Assembly: GCA_900315755.1 (NCBI GenBank)
Contig: ONAI01000015.1
Location: forward strand, 1 to 33,813
From: an uncultured Ruminococcus sp.
GTDB taxonomy: Bacteria; Bacillota; Clostridia; Oscillospirales; Ruminococcaceae
Length of the DNA: 33,813 nt
Direction of reading: 5' to 3'
Below are positions 7,628 through 14,670 of the stretch, piece by piece. The notes under the pieces were generated by a model that did not search any database, was not told where the DNA came from, and was given only the letters and a program-made list of their open reading frames with translations. The first letter of the stretch is position 1. Each line of letters begins with the position of its first letter. The position numbers and the translations under genes were made by a program.

Positions 7628-8386
7628 ATGAATATTGCTGTAATTGATGATATACCTGATGAAATATCAGCAGTAAAGAAACTGCTGAAAGAATATGCTG
7701 CTCTGAACAGATTTGAAGCCGAGATCTCTGAATTCAGCTCTGCGGAAGCATTCCTGAAGGACTATTTTCCGCTGCAGTATGCCGTAATATTCATGGATAT
7801 TTATATGAACGGTATGACAGGCGTGGAAGCTGTCAGAAGAATACGCGAAACTGACAGCAATGTTTTAATAGTTTTTCTTACCACAAGTGAAGATCACCGT
7901 GCCGACGCATTTTCCTGCCATGCTTACGATTATCTTATAAAACCTGTCTTAAAGGAAAGTCTGTTCCGCACTATGGACGATATTCTCAAGACCAAAACGG
8001 TAATTGACAGACAGAAATTCATGTTTTCAAGTCAGCGCAGGAATTATAGCATTCCATATGCAGATATAGTGTTCATAAGAACAGAGACCGCAGGCTCGAA
8101 TTATCTTGAGCTTGTCGACAGATCAGGAAACTCTTATCGAATAAGAATGACATTTTCAGCTGTCTGCAAATCGCTTGCGGATGACAAACGTTTTCTGCCG
8201 GTACAGGCAGGGACTATCGTCAATATGGAGCACATAATACAGATGAAGGATAAGTGCTGCATAATGAGTGTACGCGAAGGAGGGGCAGATGTCCGTCTGC
8301 CGTATTCAATTAAAAAGGAAAAAGAAATAAAGCGGATATGGCAGAATTTTATGTTTGAGAGTATCCGCAATCAGTCTTTGAGGTGA
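7628..8386 (+). CDS. LytTR-family response regulator
   Basis: A 252-residue DNA-binding response regulator of the AgrA/LytR type. Residues 1 to about 120 form a receiver domain: acidic pair D7-D8, phospho-acceptor D57 in IFMDIYMNG, the TTS segment and conserved Lys in YLIKPV. Residues about 135-240 form a LytTR DNA-binding domain (RRNYSIPYADIVFIRTETAGSN, FLPVQAGTIVNMEHI). The ATG at 7628 follows an AGGAGG site and starts the receiver fold exactly; a longer frame from 7541 would start within the promoter. The kinase gene follows after 7 bp, with its ribosome binding site overlapping this stop codon, so the two are translationally linked. The repeats at 7455-7550 are probable binding sites. Confidence 0.92.
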   Translation: MNIAVIDDIPDEISAVKKLLKEYAALNRFEAEISEFSSAEAFLKDYFPLQYAVIFMDIYMNGMTGVEAVRRIRETDSNVLIVFLTTSEDHRADAFSCHAYDYLIKPVLKESLFRTMDDILKTKTVIDRQKFMFSSQRRNYSIPYADIVFIRTETAGSNYLELVDRSGNSYRIRMTFSAVCKSLADDKRFLPVQAGTIVNMEHIIQMKDKCCIMSVREGGADVRLPYSIKKEKEIKRIWQNFMFESIRNQSLR

Positions 8387-8393
8387 TAAATCA

Positions 8394-9722
8394 ATGGAAC
8401 AGTATCTTGTTTGTCTGTTCTCATATCTGCTTATTATTCCGGTATCTGTTCTCTGTTATCTCCCTGTTCAAGAGCATCTGAGATACAGTGAAAAAAAGAT
8501 ATATGCTGTCACTGCTGCGGTATTTGTATCAACAGCACCCGTCTTCGCATATATCGATAGTAAGGTCAGAGCCGGTTATAATGTTATATTTATTCTGTAC
8601 TGTTTTATGGTATATTTGATATATCGCAGGATGCTTTATATCAACACGGCAAAATCTCTGATGGTATTCTTGTCCGCTATGGTATGGATGTCTTATTCAG
8701 CAAACTTTACTGTACTGGCAGACCGCATCATTCAGCCGGAAAGTCCTGTCAGCGACAGTATCATTTCTTCAGTTATACAGCTGGGTATCAGCATTGCAAT
8801 GACAGCTATGCTGTCCTATCCTCTTCGCAGATATGGCAGCAGGATCATATCAGAACTTGATGATAAAAGAGTATGGTATCTCGGATGTGGTATATCCTCT
8901 ATCTTCATCATAATAAACAGCTTCATCAGTCCTCAAAAATATGAAACTCTCCTTGTAAACAATGTATTTCTCTCCTTTGTGTTCGTTCTTACCATGACAT
9001 TTGCATTGCATACACTTCTCTGCTTTATTTTTTACTATACCACTTCAGGAATCATACGTTCAAAGAAGACAGAGGAAGAAATCAAGCTTTATGCTATGCG
9101 TGAGAGCTGCTATGTAAAACAGCAGCGATACATCAACGAAAACGCCAGAGTGCGCCACGATTTCAAACATACTATACGCACTCTGAAAGAACTTGCCGAT
9201 AACGGCAAATATTACGAACTTACAAGCTATATCGACCAGTTCTTTGAAGGGCTTCCAGAAAATGAAACTATTTCTTACTGCAAAAACTACGCTGTCAATG
9301 CTGTTCTCAATTATTACTACCATTTTGCAAAACAATTCAATATTAAAATAAAATGGCAGATAGATATACCTGAAAGCACTCCTGTAAAAGACGTTGACCT
9401 TTGCAGTATAATCGGAAACATCCTTGAAAATGCTATTACTGCAAGCCGTGACATTCCTGAAAATGAACGTCTAATACAACTTACAGCAGTTACCAAGCAT
9501 AATACCCATCTCTATATCGTTGCCACCAATAATTTCAACGGAATCGTCCGTCTGAAAAACGACCGCTACATTTCCACACATCGTGACGGCAGCGGTATCG
9601 GTCTTTCATCCATAGAATCAATTGCAGAAAGCTACGGCGGAGCAGCTGATTTCCGCCACGATGAAAAAAGCTTCTATACAAACGTTGTATTAACAGATAA
9701 AAATAACTCTGTAACTTGCTGA
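8394..9722 (+). CDS. AgrC-like membrane sensor histidine kinase (GHKL)
   Basis: A 442-residue sensor kinase. The first 220 residues hold about six hydrophobic membrane segments and no sizeable extracellular domain, the plan of AgrC/ComD-type kinases that sense peptides. A short coiled linker leads to the phospho-acceptor box ENARVRHDFKHT (probable His255), and the C-terminal ATPase domain shows an N box (NILENAITAS) and a G box (GSGIGLSSI). Its AGGTGA ribosome binding site overlaps the regulator's stop, and a protease lipoprotein gene follows 24 bp downstream. No agrD-like propeptide or agrB-like processing enzyme is visible in the operon. The input signal is unknown. Confidence 0.9.
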   Translation: MEQYLVCLFSYLLIIPVSVLCYLPVQEHLRYSEKKIYAVTAAVFVSTAPVFAYIDSKVRAGYNVIFILYCFMVYLIYRRMLYINTAKSLMVFLSAMVWMSYSANFTVLADRIIQPESPVSDSIISSVIQLGISIAMTAMLSYPLRRYGSRIISELDDKRVWYLGCGISSIFIIINSFISPQKYETLLVNNVFLSFVFVLTMTFALHTLLCFIFYYTTSGIIRSKKTEEEIKLYAMRESCYVKQQRYINENARVRHDFKHTIRTLKELADNGKYYELTSYIDQFFEGLPENETISYCKNYAVNAVLNYYYHFAKQFNIKIKWQIDIPESTPVKDVDLCSIIGNILENAITASRDIPENERLIQLTAVTKHNTHLYIVATNNFNGIVRLKNDRYISTHRDGSGIGLSSIESIAESYGGAADFRHDEKSFYTNVVLTDKNNSVTC

Positions 9723-9746
9723 AATAACTTAGGAGGATGGATCAAA

Positions 9747-11906
9747 ATGAGATCAAAAAGAATCGCAGCCGTCATCACATCTATGATACTTTCACTTGCG
9801 GCTTCGGGATGCGGTACTTCCACTTCTGAAACAGCTTCTCACGAAAGCTCTTCAATGACAACTGCCGAAAAAACACCTGAAACGAAACCAGCATCACAGA
9901 GTTCTGAGAATACTTCTCTCATTTCGAGAAGAAAACGAAACTCTGAGTCACCAATGGGCGATGCAGGCACATGGACGATATTTGTATATCTCTGCGGTTC
10001 AGACCTTGAAGTGAATTTCGGTTCCGCCTCTGCTGACCTTACTGAAATGATAAACTCCTCTGCAAATGATAAAGTAAAGTATGTCGTTCAGACAGGCGGC
10101 GCTGCTTCATGGGAAATGGATATAAGTTCTGATGCAAGTGAACGTTTTGTTATACAGAACGGCAAATGCGAGCGCGTTTACAGCGGTCCTGATGTCGATA
10201 TGGGAAGCAGCGATGTTCTTGCTGATTTCCTGAAATGGGGAATAAGTGAATATCCTGCCGCTAATATGGGACTTATTCTTTGGGATCACGGCAGCGGAAG
10301 CATCAACGGTGCCTGCTTTGATGATAATCACGGCGGAAACTGTCTGCTGCTGAAGGACATTGATGCTGCACTTTACAGCGTTTACGATCAGATGACAGAA
10401 CCCTTCGAGTTCATCGGCTTTGATGCCTGCCTAATGAGTACGGCTGAGACTGCCGCCGTCATGGCAACTCATGCAAGGTATTTCATCGGCTCACAGGATA
10501 TAGAACCCGGTTCCGGATGGAACTATAAAAATATAGGCGATTATCTCGCACAAAATCCTGAATGTACAGGTGCTGAGCTCGGAAAGGTCGTTGTTGACAG
10601 CTTCTATTCCGACTGTGCTGAGATAGGAAGAGAGGACGGTGCTACACTTGCAGTTATCGATCTCTCAAAAATCGACACATTCACTGAAGCATTCGATAAG
10701 TATGCAAAGGATGTGTATGAACTCACTGAAAGCGGTGCAGATTTCTCTCCTGTTGCAAGAAATATAAACAGAGCTGATAATTTCGGCGGCAACAACAGAT
10801 CTTCCGGCTTTACTAACATGGTCGATATCGGCGGTATAATCGCTGCCGGCAAAGATATTTCCCCGAATTCAGATCCAGCATTAAAGGCACTCAATGACTG
10901 CGTTATATATATGAAGAACGGCAGCGACCATACTGAGGCAAGCGGGCTTTCGGTGTATTACCCTCTTCAGATAAGAGGTTCACAGGAACTTGCCATCTTC
11001 AAGGATATTGCTCTCAGTTCATATTATCTCGGTCTTGTCGATAAAGTCGCTTACGGACAGGTCAACGGCGGTATAGACGATTATGACAACTCGGGAATGC
11101 TCGATATGTTCTCAAATGACTGGAGCAGCGATCAATACAGCGAATCCGGCGGATTCCTTGAATATGCTGAATCACATTACGACGAATGGAACTATGCCGA
11201 TAACTATACTCCGGGTACCGGTGAAACAAACATCACGTTTGATTCTGCTCCCGATTTTGACGAGAACGGCGACTATTCCTTCGTCTTATCGCAGAATTGC
11301 ATAGATGAAGTTGATCATATCGAGGGCGGTATCTTTGTTTATGATGAAGGCGGACAGTTTGCATTTGAGCTCGGAAGCTCAGGCGAAGTATACGGAGATT
11401 ATGAAACAGGTGCTTTTACCGGCACTTTTGACGGATACTGGTTCGCACTTCCGGACGGTCAGTTCCTGCCGGCATATATTCAGGAATACTGTGACGGATA
11501 CGATATATACACCGCCCCGATACTCCTAAACGGTGAACAGACTAACCTGCGCTTTGCTTATTTTTATGGCATCGAAGATCAGAACATCGAGATAATTGAT
11601 GTATGGGACGGTGTTGATGAAAACGGAAGTGTTGCACGAAGCGGTTCAGAACTCAGGTCAGGCGATAAGATAGTTCCCCTTTACTACACTTACATCCTCG
11701 ATCCTGATATTGATATAGAGGACGGATTCATCGACGGTGATGAATATACATACACCGATGATACACAGATAACATTCAACGAACTCGATGACAGTGAATA
11801 CCTCTACTGCTTCTATGTTTACGATATATACGGAAACTATGATATGACAGATTTCGTTAAATTCACTATTGCAGGCGACATGATACGTTATGAAAAATTT
11901 GAATAA
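9747..11906 (+). CDS. Clostripain-like (peptidase C11) lipoprotein protease
   Basis: A 719-residue surface cysteine protease of the clostripain clan, which usually cleaves after Arg or Lys. The signal peptide ends at LAASGC, giving a lipidated Cys22, then a Ser/Thr/Glu-rich spacer to about residue 70. The C11 domain starts at TWTIFVYLCGSDLE. The catalytic dyad is visible as His181 in LWDHGSGS and Cys228 in GFDACLMS. Residues about 480-719 form an acidic, Asp/Tyr-rich C-terminal region with no recognised fold. AGGAGG lies 10 bases before the ATG. It is the third gene of the regulator-kinase operon, so the protease may generate or remove a peptide seen by the kinase, or simply be an output of it (inference). 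Confidence 0.88.
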   Translation: MRSKRIAAVITSMILSLAASGCGTSTSETASHESSSMTTAEKTPETKPASQSSENTSLISRRKRNSESPMGDAGTWTIFVYLCGSDLEVNFGSASADLTEMINSSANDKVKYVVQTGGAASWEMDISSDASERFVIQNGKCERVYSGPDVDMGSSDVLADFLKWGISEYPAANMGLILWDHGSGSINGACFDDNHGGNCLLLKDIDAALYSVYDQMTEPFEFIGFDACLMSTAETAAVMATHARYFIGSQDIEPGSGWNYKNIGDYLAQNPECTGAELGKVVVDSFYSDCAEIGREDGATLAVIDLSKIDTFTEAFDKYAKDVYELTESGADFSPVARNINRADNFGGNNRSSGFTNMVDIGGIIAAGKDISPNSDPALKALNDCVIYMKNGSDHTEASGLSVYYPLQIRGSQELAIFKDIALSSYYLGLVDKVAYGQVNGGIDDYDNSGMLDMFSNDWSSDQYSESGGFLEYAESHYDEWNYADNYTPGTGETNITFDSAPDFDENGDYSFVLSQNCIDEVDHIEGGIFVYDEGGQFAFELGSSGEVYGDYETGAFTGTFDGYWFALPDGQFLPAYIQEYCDGYDIYTAPILLNGEQTNLRFAYFYGIEDQNIEIIDVWDGVDENGSVARSGSELRSGDKIVPLYYTYILDPDIDIEDGFIDGDEYTYTDDTQITFNELDDSEYLYCFYVYDIYGNYDMTDFVKFTIAGDMIRYEKFE

Positions 11907-11954
11907 CTGCAATATTCACCCCAAACTGGACTGATCTCAGAATGGTTTAAGGAT

Positions 11955-12006
11955 AGAATGACTGTAACGCATAAAACAGCGCGATACAGTCATTCTTATT
12001 TTTATT
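11955..12006 (+). terminator. Terminator of the two-component/protease operon
   Basis: Perfect 12-bp stem AGAATGACTGTA / TACAGTCATTCT (11955-11996) followed by a T-rich tail. It closes the three-gene operon. Confidence 0.8.
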
Positions 12007-12049
12007 CAGACTGATTAAAAACTGTGAGCCGCGCCCCTGTCACGCATAC

Positions 12050-12078
12050 TTGATTTATTCCGGTTGTGATGTTATAAT
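12050..12078 (+). promoter_or_regulatory. Promoter of the CPBP protease gene
   Basis: TTGATT (12050-12055), 17-bp spacer and TGtTATAAT extended -10 (TATAAT at 12073-12078), about 90 bp before the start codon. Confidence 0.7.
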
Positions 12079-12168
12079 GATAATATCTTGTAGTGAGGCA
12101 TTTATAACTGTAACACGATAATCTACATAAAATGACGGAATATCAGATTTGACTGGAGATAATATAAT

Positions 12169-13089
12169 ATGTCAAAACTAAAAAAATACCTGCTCTTCAC
12201 CTTCATTACCGCATGGATAATAGCGGTCTTCGGATGCTATGATGCCAATTACGCCGGCGCTGCCGGACAATTCAACTTTCACAATTTCATGGCACTGTGT
12301 ATGTTCATACCGACGCTGGGAGCACTGCTTGCAGAAGCAGATATGGGGAAAATGGGCTGGAATATCAAATCCAGCAAGAACTGGAAATATATAGTCTTCG
12401 CATGGCTGTCGCCTACGGTATTTCAGATCATCGGGGCAACACTCTACTTTATGGTTTTTCCCGATGACTTTGCACCGGCTGAGGCATTTCAGCGATTCCT
12501 TTCGGATGAAGAATATGAAGAGTTCCGGCAAAACGGCAGCAATTACGCCGAATTTATCGCAGAAGATGTGTTTTACTCACTGCTCTCACCACACCTGTTT
12601 ACCGCCACCATTCTTGCACTGGGCGAAGAAATAGGCTGGAGAGGATTCATGTACCCTGAGCTTAAAGCCGGTTACGGCAGGACGAAAGGACTTCTTATAG
12701 GCGGTGCTATTCACGGCGCATGGCACTTTCCGGTAATGATCTTCGTTGGCTATGAGTACGGCAAGGATTACATCGGTGCACCGGTCCTCGGACTTTTCGT
12801 ATTCTGTTTATATACCATATCTATGGGTATCGTCTCGGATTTCCTGTATATGAAGTCGGGCAGTATATGGCTGCCGGCGATATTTCACGCAATGATAAAT
12901 GCAGAATCCAGTCCAGATATGTTAAAGGGAAATGACCATCCTGAGCGCTCGGTCTTCGGACCTGTGGACATAGGATTAATAGCCATGCTGCCTATGGCGG
13001 CGTGTGCGGCATTCCTGCTATGGTATCAGTATAAACGTGAGCAGATGGAACTGGATGAACTATTTGACGAAGATAGTATTTCTGTATAA
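12169..13089 (+). CDS. CPBP (CAAX/Abi) family intramembrane metalloprotease
   Basis: A 306-residue polytopic membrane protein of the CPBP family. These proteins have a glutamate-rich intramembrane active site and act in prenyl-protein processing, bacteriocin self-immunity or peptide maturation. The family motifs are complete: GEEIGWRGFMYPEL (motif 1, EExxxR), HGAWHFP (motif 2) and FHAMIN (motif 3). About seven hydrophobic segments are visible. GGAG lies 8 bases before the ATG. It is a single-gene unit with its own promoter and a strong terminator. It lies beside the AgrC-like/clostripain operon but has separate signals, so a role in peptide maturation is only speculation. Confidence 0.88.
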   Translation: MSKLKKYLLFTFITAWIIAVFGCYDANYAGAAGQFNFHNFMALCMFIPTLGALLAEADMGKMGWNIKSSKNWKYIVFAWLSPTVFQIIGATLYFMVFPDDFAPAEAFQRFLSDEEYEEFRQNGSNYAEFIAEDVFYSLLSPHLFTATILALGEEIGWRGFMYPELKAGYGRTKGLLIGGAIHGAWHFPVMIFVGYEYGKDYIGAPVLGLFVFCLYTISMGIVSDFLYMKSGSIWLPAIFHAMINAESSPDMLKGNDHPERSVFGPVDIGLIAMLPMAACAAFLLWYQYKREQMELDELFDEDSISV

Positions 13090-13091
13090 AT

Positions 13092-13136
13092 ATAAGCCTG
13101 AAAGCAGTAATGAACTGCTTTCAGGCTTATTTTGCT
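13092..13136 (+). terminator. Terminator after the CPBP protease gene
   Basis: Perfect 17-bp stem (13092-13108 with 13114-13130), 5-base loop AATGA, then TTTGCTTT. One of the longest uninterrupted hairpins in the window. Confidence 0.85.
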
Positions 13137-13174
13137 TTACTTAACGGTATAAAGCTAAACTTCTTCTTTATTTA

Positions 13175-13351
13175 TCAAAGAGTATCAATAAGATGCAACG
13201 TGAAGCGCTGTATAATGAGCGCATCATTAGGAGTGAGACCATCACTTCCGTCAACTTCACCATTCTTTATTCCATTTGAGGTTATGTGATGTTCATTTAC
13301 CATGTCCCAGAAGGCTTCGGCATATTCAGATAACGCGAAGCATTGATCTTT
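13175..13351 (-). pseudogene. Decayed dockerin fragment (second half of a dockerin)
   Basis: The reverse strand encodes a short segment ending NGEVDGSDGLTPNDALIIQRF then TLHLIDTL and stop. This matches the second calcium repeat and C-terminal helix of the dockerins at 2770 and 24605 almost residue for residue. The first repeat (DANCDGxVDMSD) and any enzyme domain are missing, and the frame is closed upstream by a stop near 13352. An internal ATG at 13303 would give only 42 residues and has no good ribosome binding site. The adjoining sequence to about 13430 has a different short open frame with no recognisable match. I read this as the relic of a lost dockerin gene. The rest of 13352-13546 is AT-rich without genes. 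Confidence 0.75.
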
Positions 13352-13546
13352 TCACCGTTTCTGTCCCGAGGTGCTTCAATATTCACGTTCCTCATGCTGG
13401 TACGCAGAGTCATCTTGCTCTCTGTTCTTATGTTTAATTATACAGATAATACCAACTGCTTTTTGCAATCGGTCTTATCATTTATTATTCTATTGTACTA
13501 TTCACAGTTTTAGAATAGACTTGCTTTTGTCTTAATACAAATCGGC

Positions 13547-14254
13547 TTATCGTCCGATAATGTTTCTGATATTCTGCATTCTTCTGTCCCATGCAGCACT
13601 CTGATCGGCGCAGACTTTCATCTCGCCTGAAAGAAACCTCAGCTGTGCAGCGGAAAGATCCTTCTTATACCTTAGCTTATGCTCAAGACTTGCCCAGAAG
13701 TCCATTGCAATGGTTCTCAGCTGAACCTCAACCTTGATCGGTCTTTTTTCATGTTCAAGGAATATAGGAACCTCCACTATAAGGTGAAGACTGCGGTAGC
13801 CATTCGGCTTAGGATCGCGGATATAATCCTTCTTCTCGATAAGACGTATGTCATCCTGTGCAAGAAAACAATCAGCAAGGTGGTAGATGTCCTGTATAAA
13901 CGAGCATACAACTCTTACACCTGCAATATCATGTATGCTGTTTTCTATTGCTTCAAGATTCTTCGGTATGGATTTGGATTCCATTTTCTTATAAAGACTG
14001 CCATAGCTTTTAATTCGCGATTCGATAAACTCTATCGGATTACTCTCACCATGCAGTGAAAACTGCTCGTTAAGCACCTTGAATTTCGTTTCAACTTCCA
14101 TTATCGCACATTTATAATACATAAAGAATTGCTGCAGCGATGTCATATCTTTCTCTATTGAACTAAGAAACTGCGACTCTGTCATTTCGGCAGTAACAAA
14201 ATCCTTCACCGTTTCTATATTATCTGAAATGTACTTTGCATCAATACTGTTCAT
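13547..14254 (-). CDS. Small alarmone synthetase (GTP pyrophosphokinase, RelQ/YjbM-like)
   Basis: Transfers pyrophosphate from ATP to GTP or GDP to make (p)ppGpp in stress responses. The protein has 235 residues, the size of stand-alone synthetases that lack the hydrolase and regulatory domains of Rel. The synthetase core is visible: ESRIKSYGSLYKKM (ATP-binding region), IHDIAGVRVVCSF, the KDYIRDPKPNGYRSLHLIVEV segment and EVQLRTIAMDFWASLEHKLRYK with the conserved Glu and Gln of the active site. No membrane segment is seen. ATG at 14254 is used because it opens the fold; GAGGG lies upstream, rather far (about 12 bases), so expression may be low or leader-controlled. It is a single-gene unit with its own promoter at 14307-14335. 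RelQ versus RelP class cannot be settled by eye. Confidence 0.9.
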   Translation of the reverse strand: MNSIDAKYISDNIETVKDFVTAEMTESQFLSSIEKDMTSLQQFFMYYKCAIMEVETKFKVLNEQFSLHGESNPIEFIESRIKSYGSLYKKMESKSIPKNLEAIENSIHDIAGVRVVCSFIQDIYHLADCFLAQDDIRLIEKKDYIRDPKPNGYRSLHLIVEVPIFLEHEKRPIKVEVQLRTIAMDFWASLEHKLRYKKDLSAAQLRFLSGEMKVCADQSAAWDRRMQNIRNIIGR

Positions 14255-14306
14255 ATTTTTTCAAAACCCTCAAATCTGCGCTTATTAACGCACATACTAC
14301 TTGATA

Positions 14307-14335
14307 ATTATATCACATGATAAACCGTTTTTCAA
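14307..14335 (-). promoter_or_regulatory. Promoter of the alarmone synthetase gene
   Basis: Minus-strand TTGAAA (14330-14335), 17-bp spacer and TGaTATAAT extended -10 (14307-14312). Confidence 0.75.
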
Positions 14336-14382
14336 TAGTTTTTTGCCCGGAAATTATTAATTTATTCTTAATTATTCCAAAC

Positions 14383-14457
14383 AAAAAACAGAGCGACTAT
14401 TGCCGCCCTGCTTTTTTAGATCAACCTTTATAAATATACTTTTTTGGTCTTTCTTTA
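14383..14457 (-). ncRNA. Candidate small RNA or leader attenuator
   Basis: A complete small transcription unit is visible on the minus strand. A strong promoter (14463-14491) predicts a start near 14456. About 47 bases later comes a hairpin CAGGGCG / CGCTCTG (14389-14410) followed directly by six T residues (14383-14388). The product would be about 75 bases and has no credible reading frame. It could be a free small RNA, or the prematurely terminated leader of the alarmone synthetase gene, which lies downstream in the same direction with its own second promoter. No known RNA family was recognised. Confidence 0.5.
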
Positions 14458-14462
14458 ATAAT

Positions 14463-14491
14463 ATAATACCATACGTATTTGAATTTGTCAA
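14463..14491 (-). promoter_or_regulatory. Promoter of the candidate small RNA
   Basis: Minus-strand consensus TTGACA (14486-14491), 17-bp spacer and TATTAT (14463-14468). No coding sequence begins in the next 200 bp. Between 14492 and 14585 nothing else is seen. Confidence 0.65.
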
Positions 14492-14585
14492 TAGCAGGCA
14501 GAAAAAATTAACAATTTGTATACAATATATTCTCTTTGCGTTAAAAACTCTCCCTGTACTTCCCTATTATCCGTTTGAATCACTA

Positions 14586-14616
14586 AGGCGCTCCTGAAAT
14601 AATTTCCGGAGCGCCT
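14586..14616 (-). terminator. Terminator of the GH44 gene
   Basis: Stem AGGCGCTCC / GGAGCGCCT extended by GAAAT pairing, with one mismatch, about 55 bp after the GH44 stop codon. T residues after the stem are few. Confidence 0.6.
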
Positions 14617-14670
14617 ATCGTTTAATGTTTTCTATTCTTTTTTTATTTATACCAGGAGAGGTTTTTGTAC

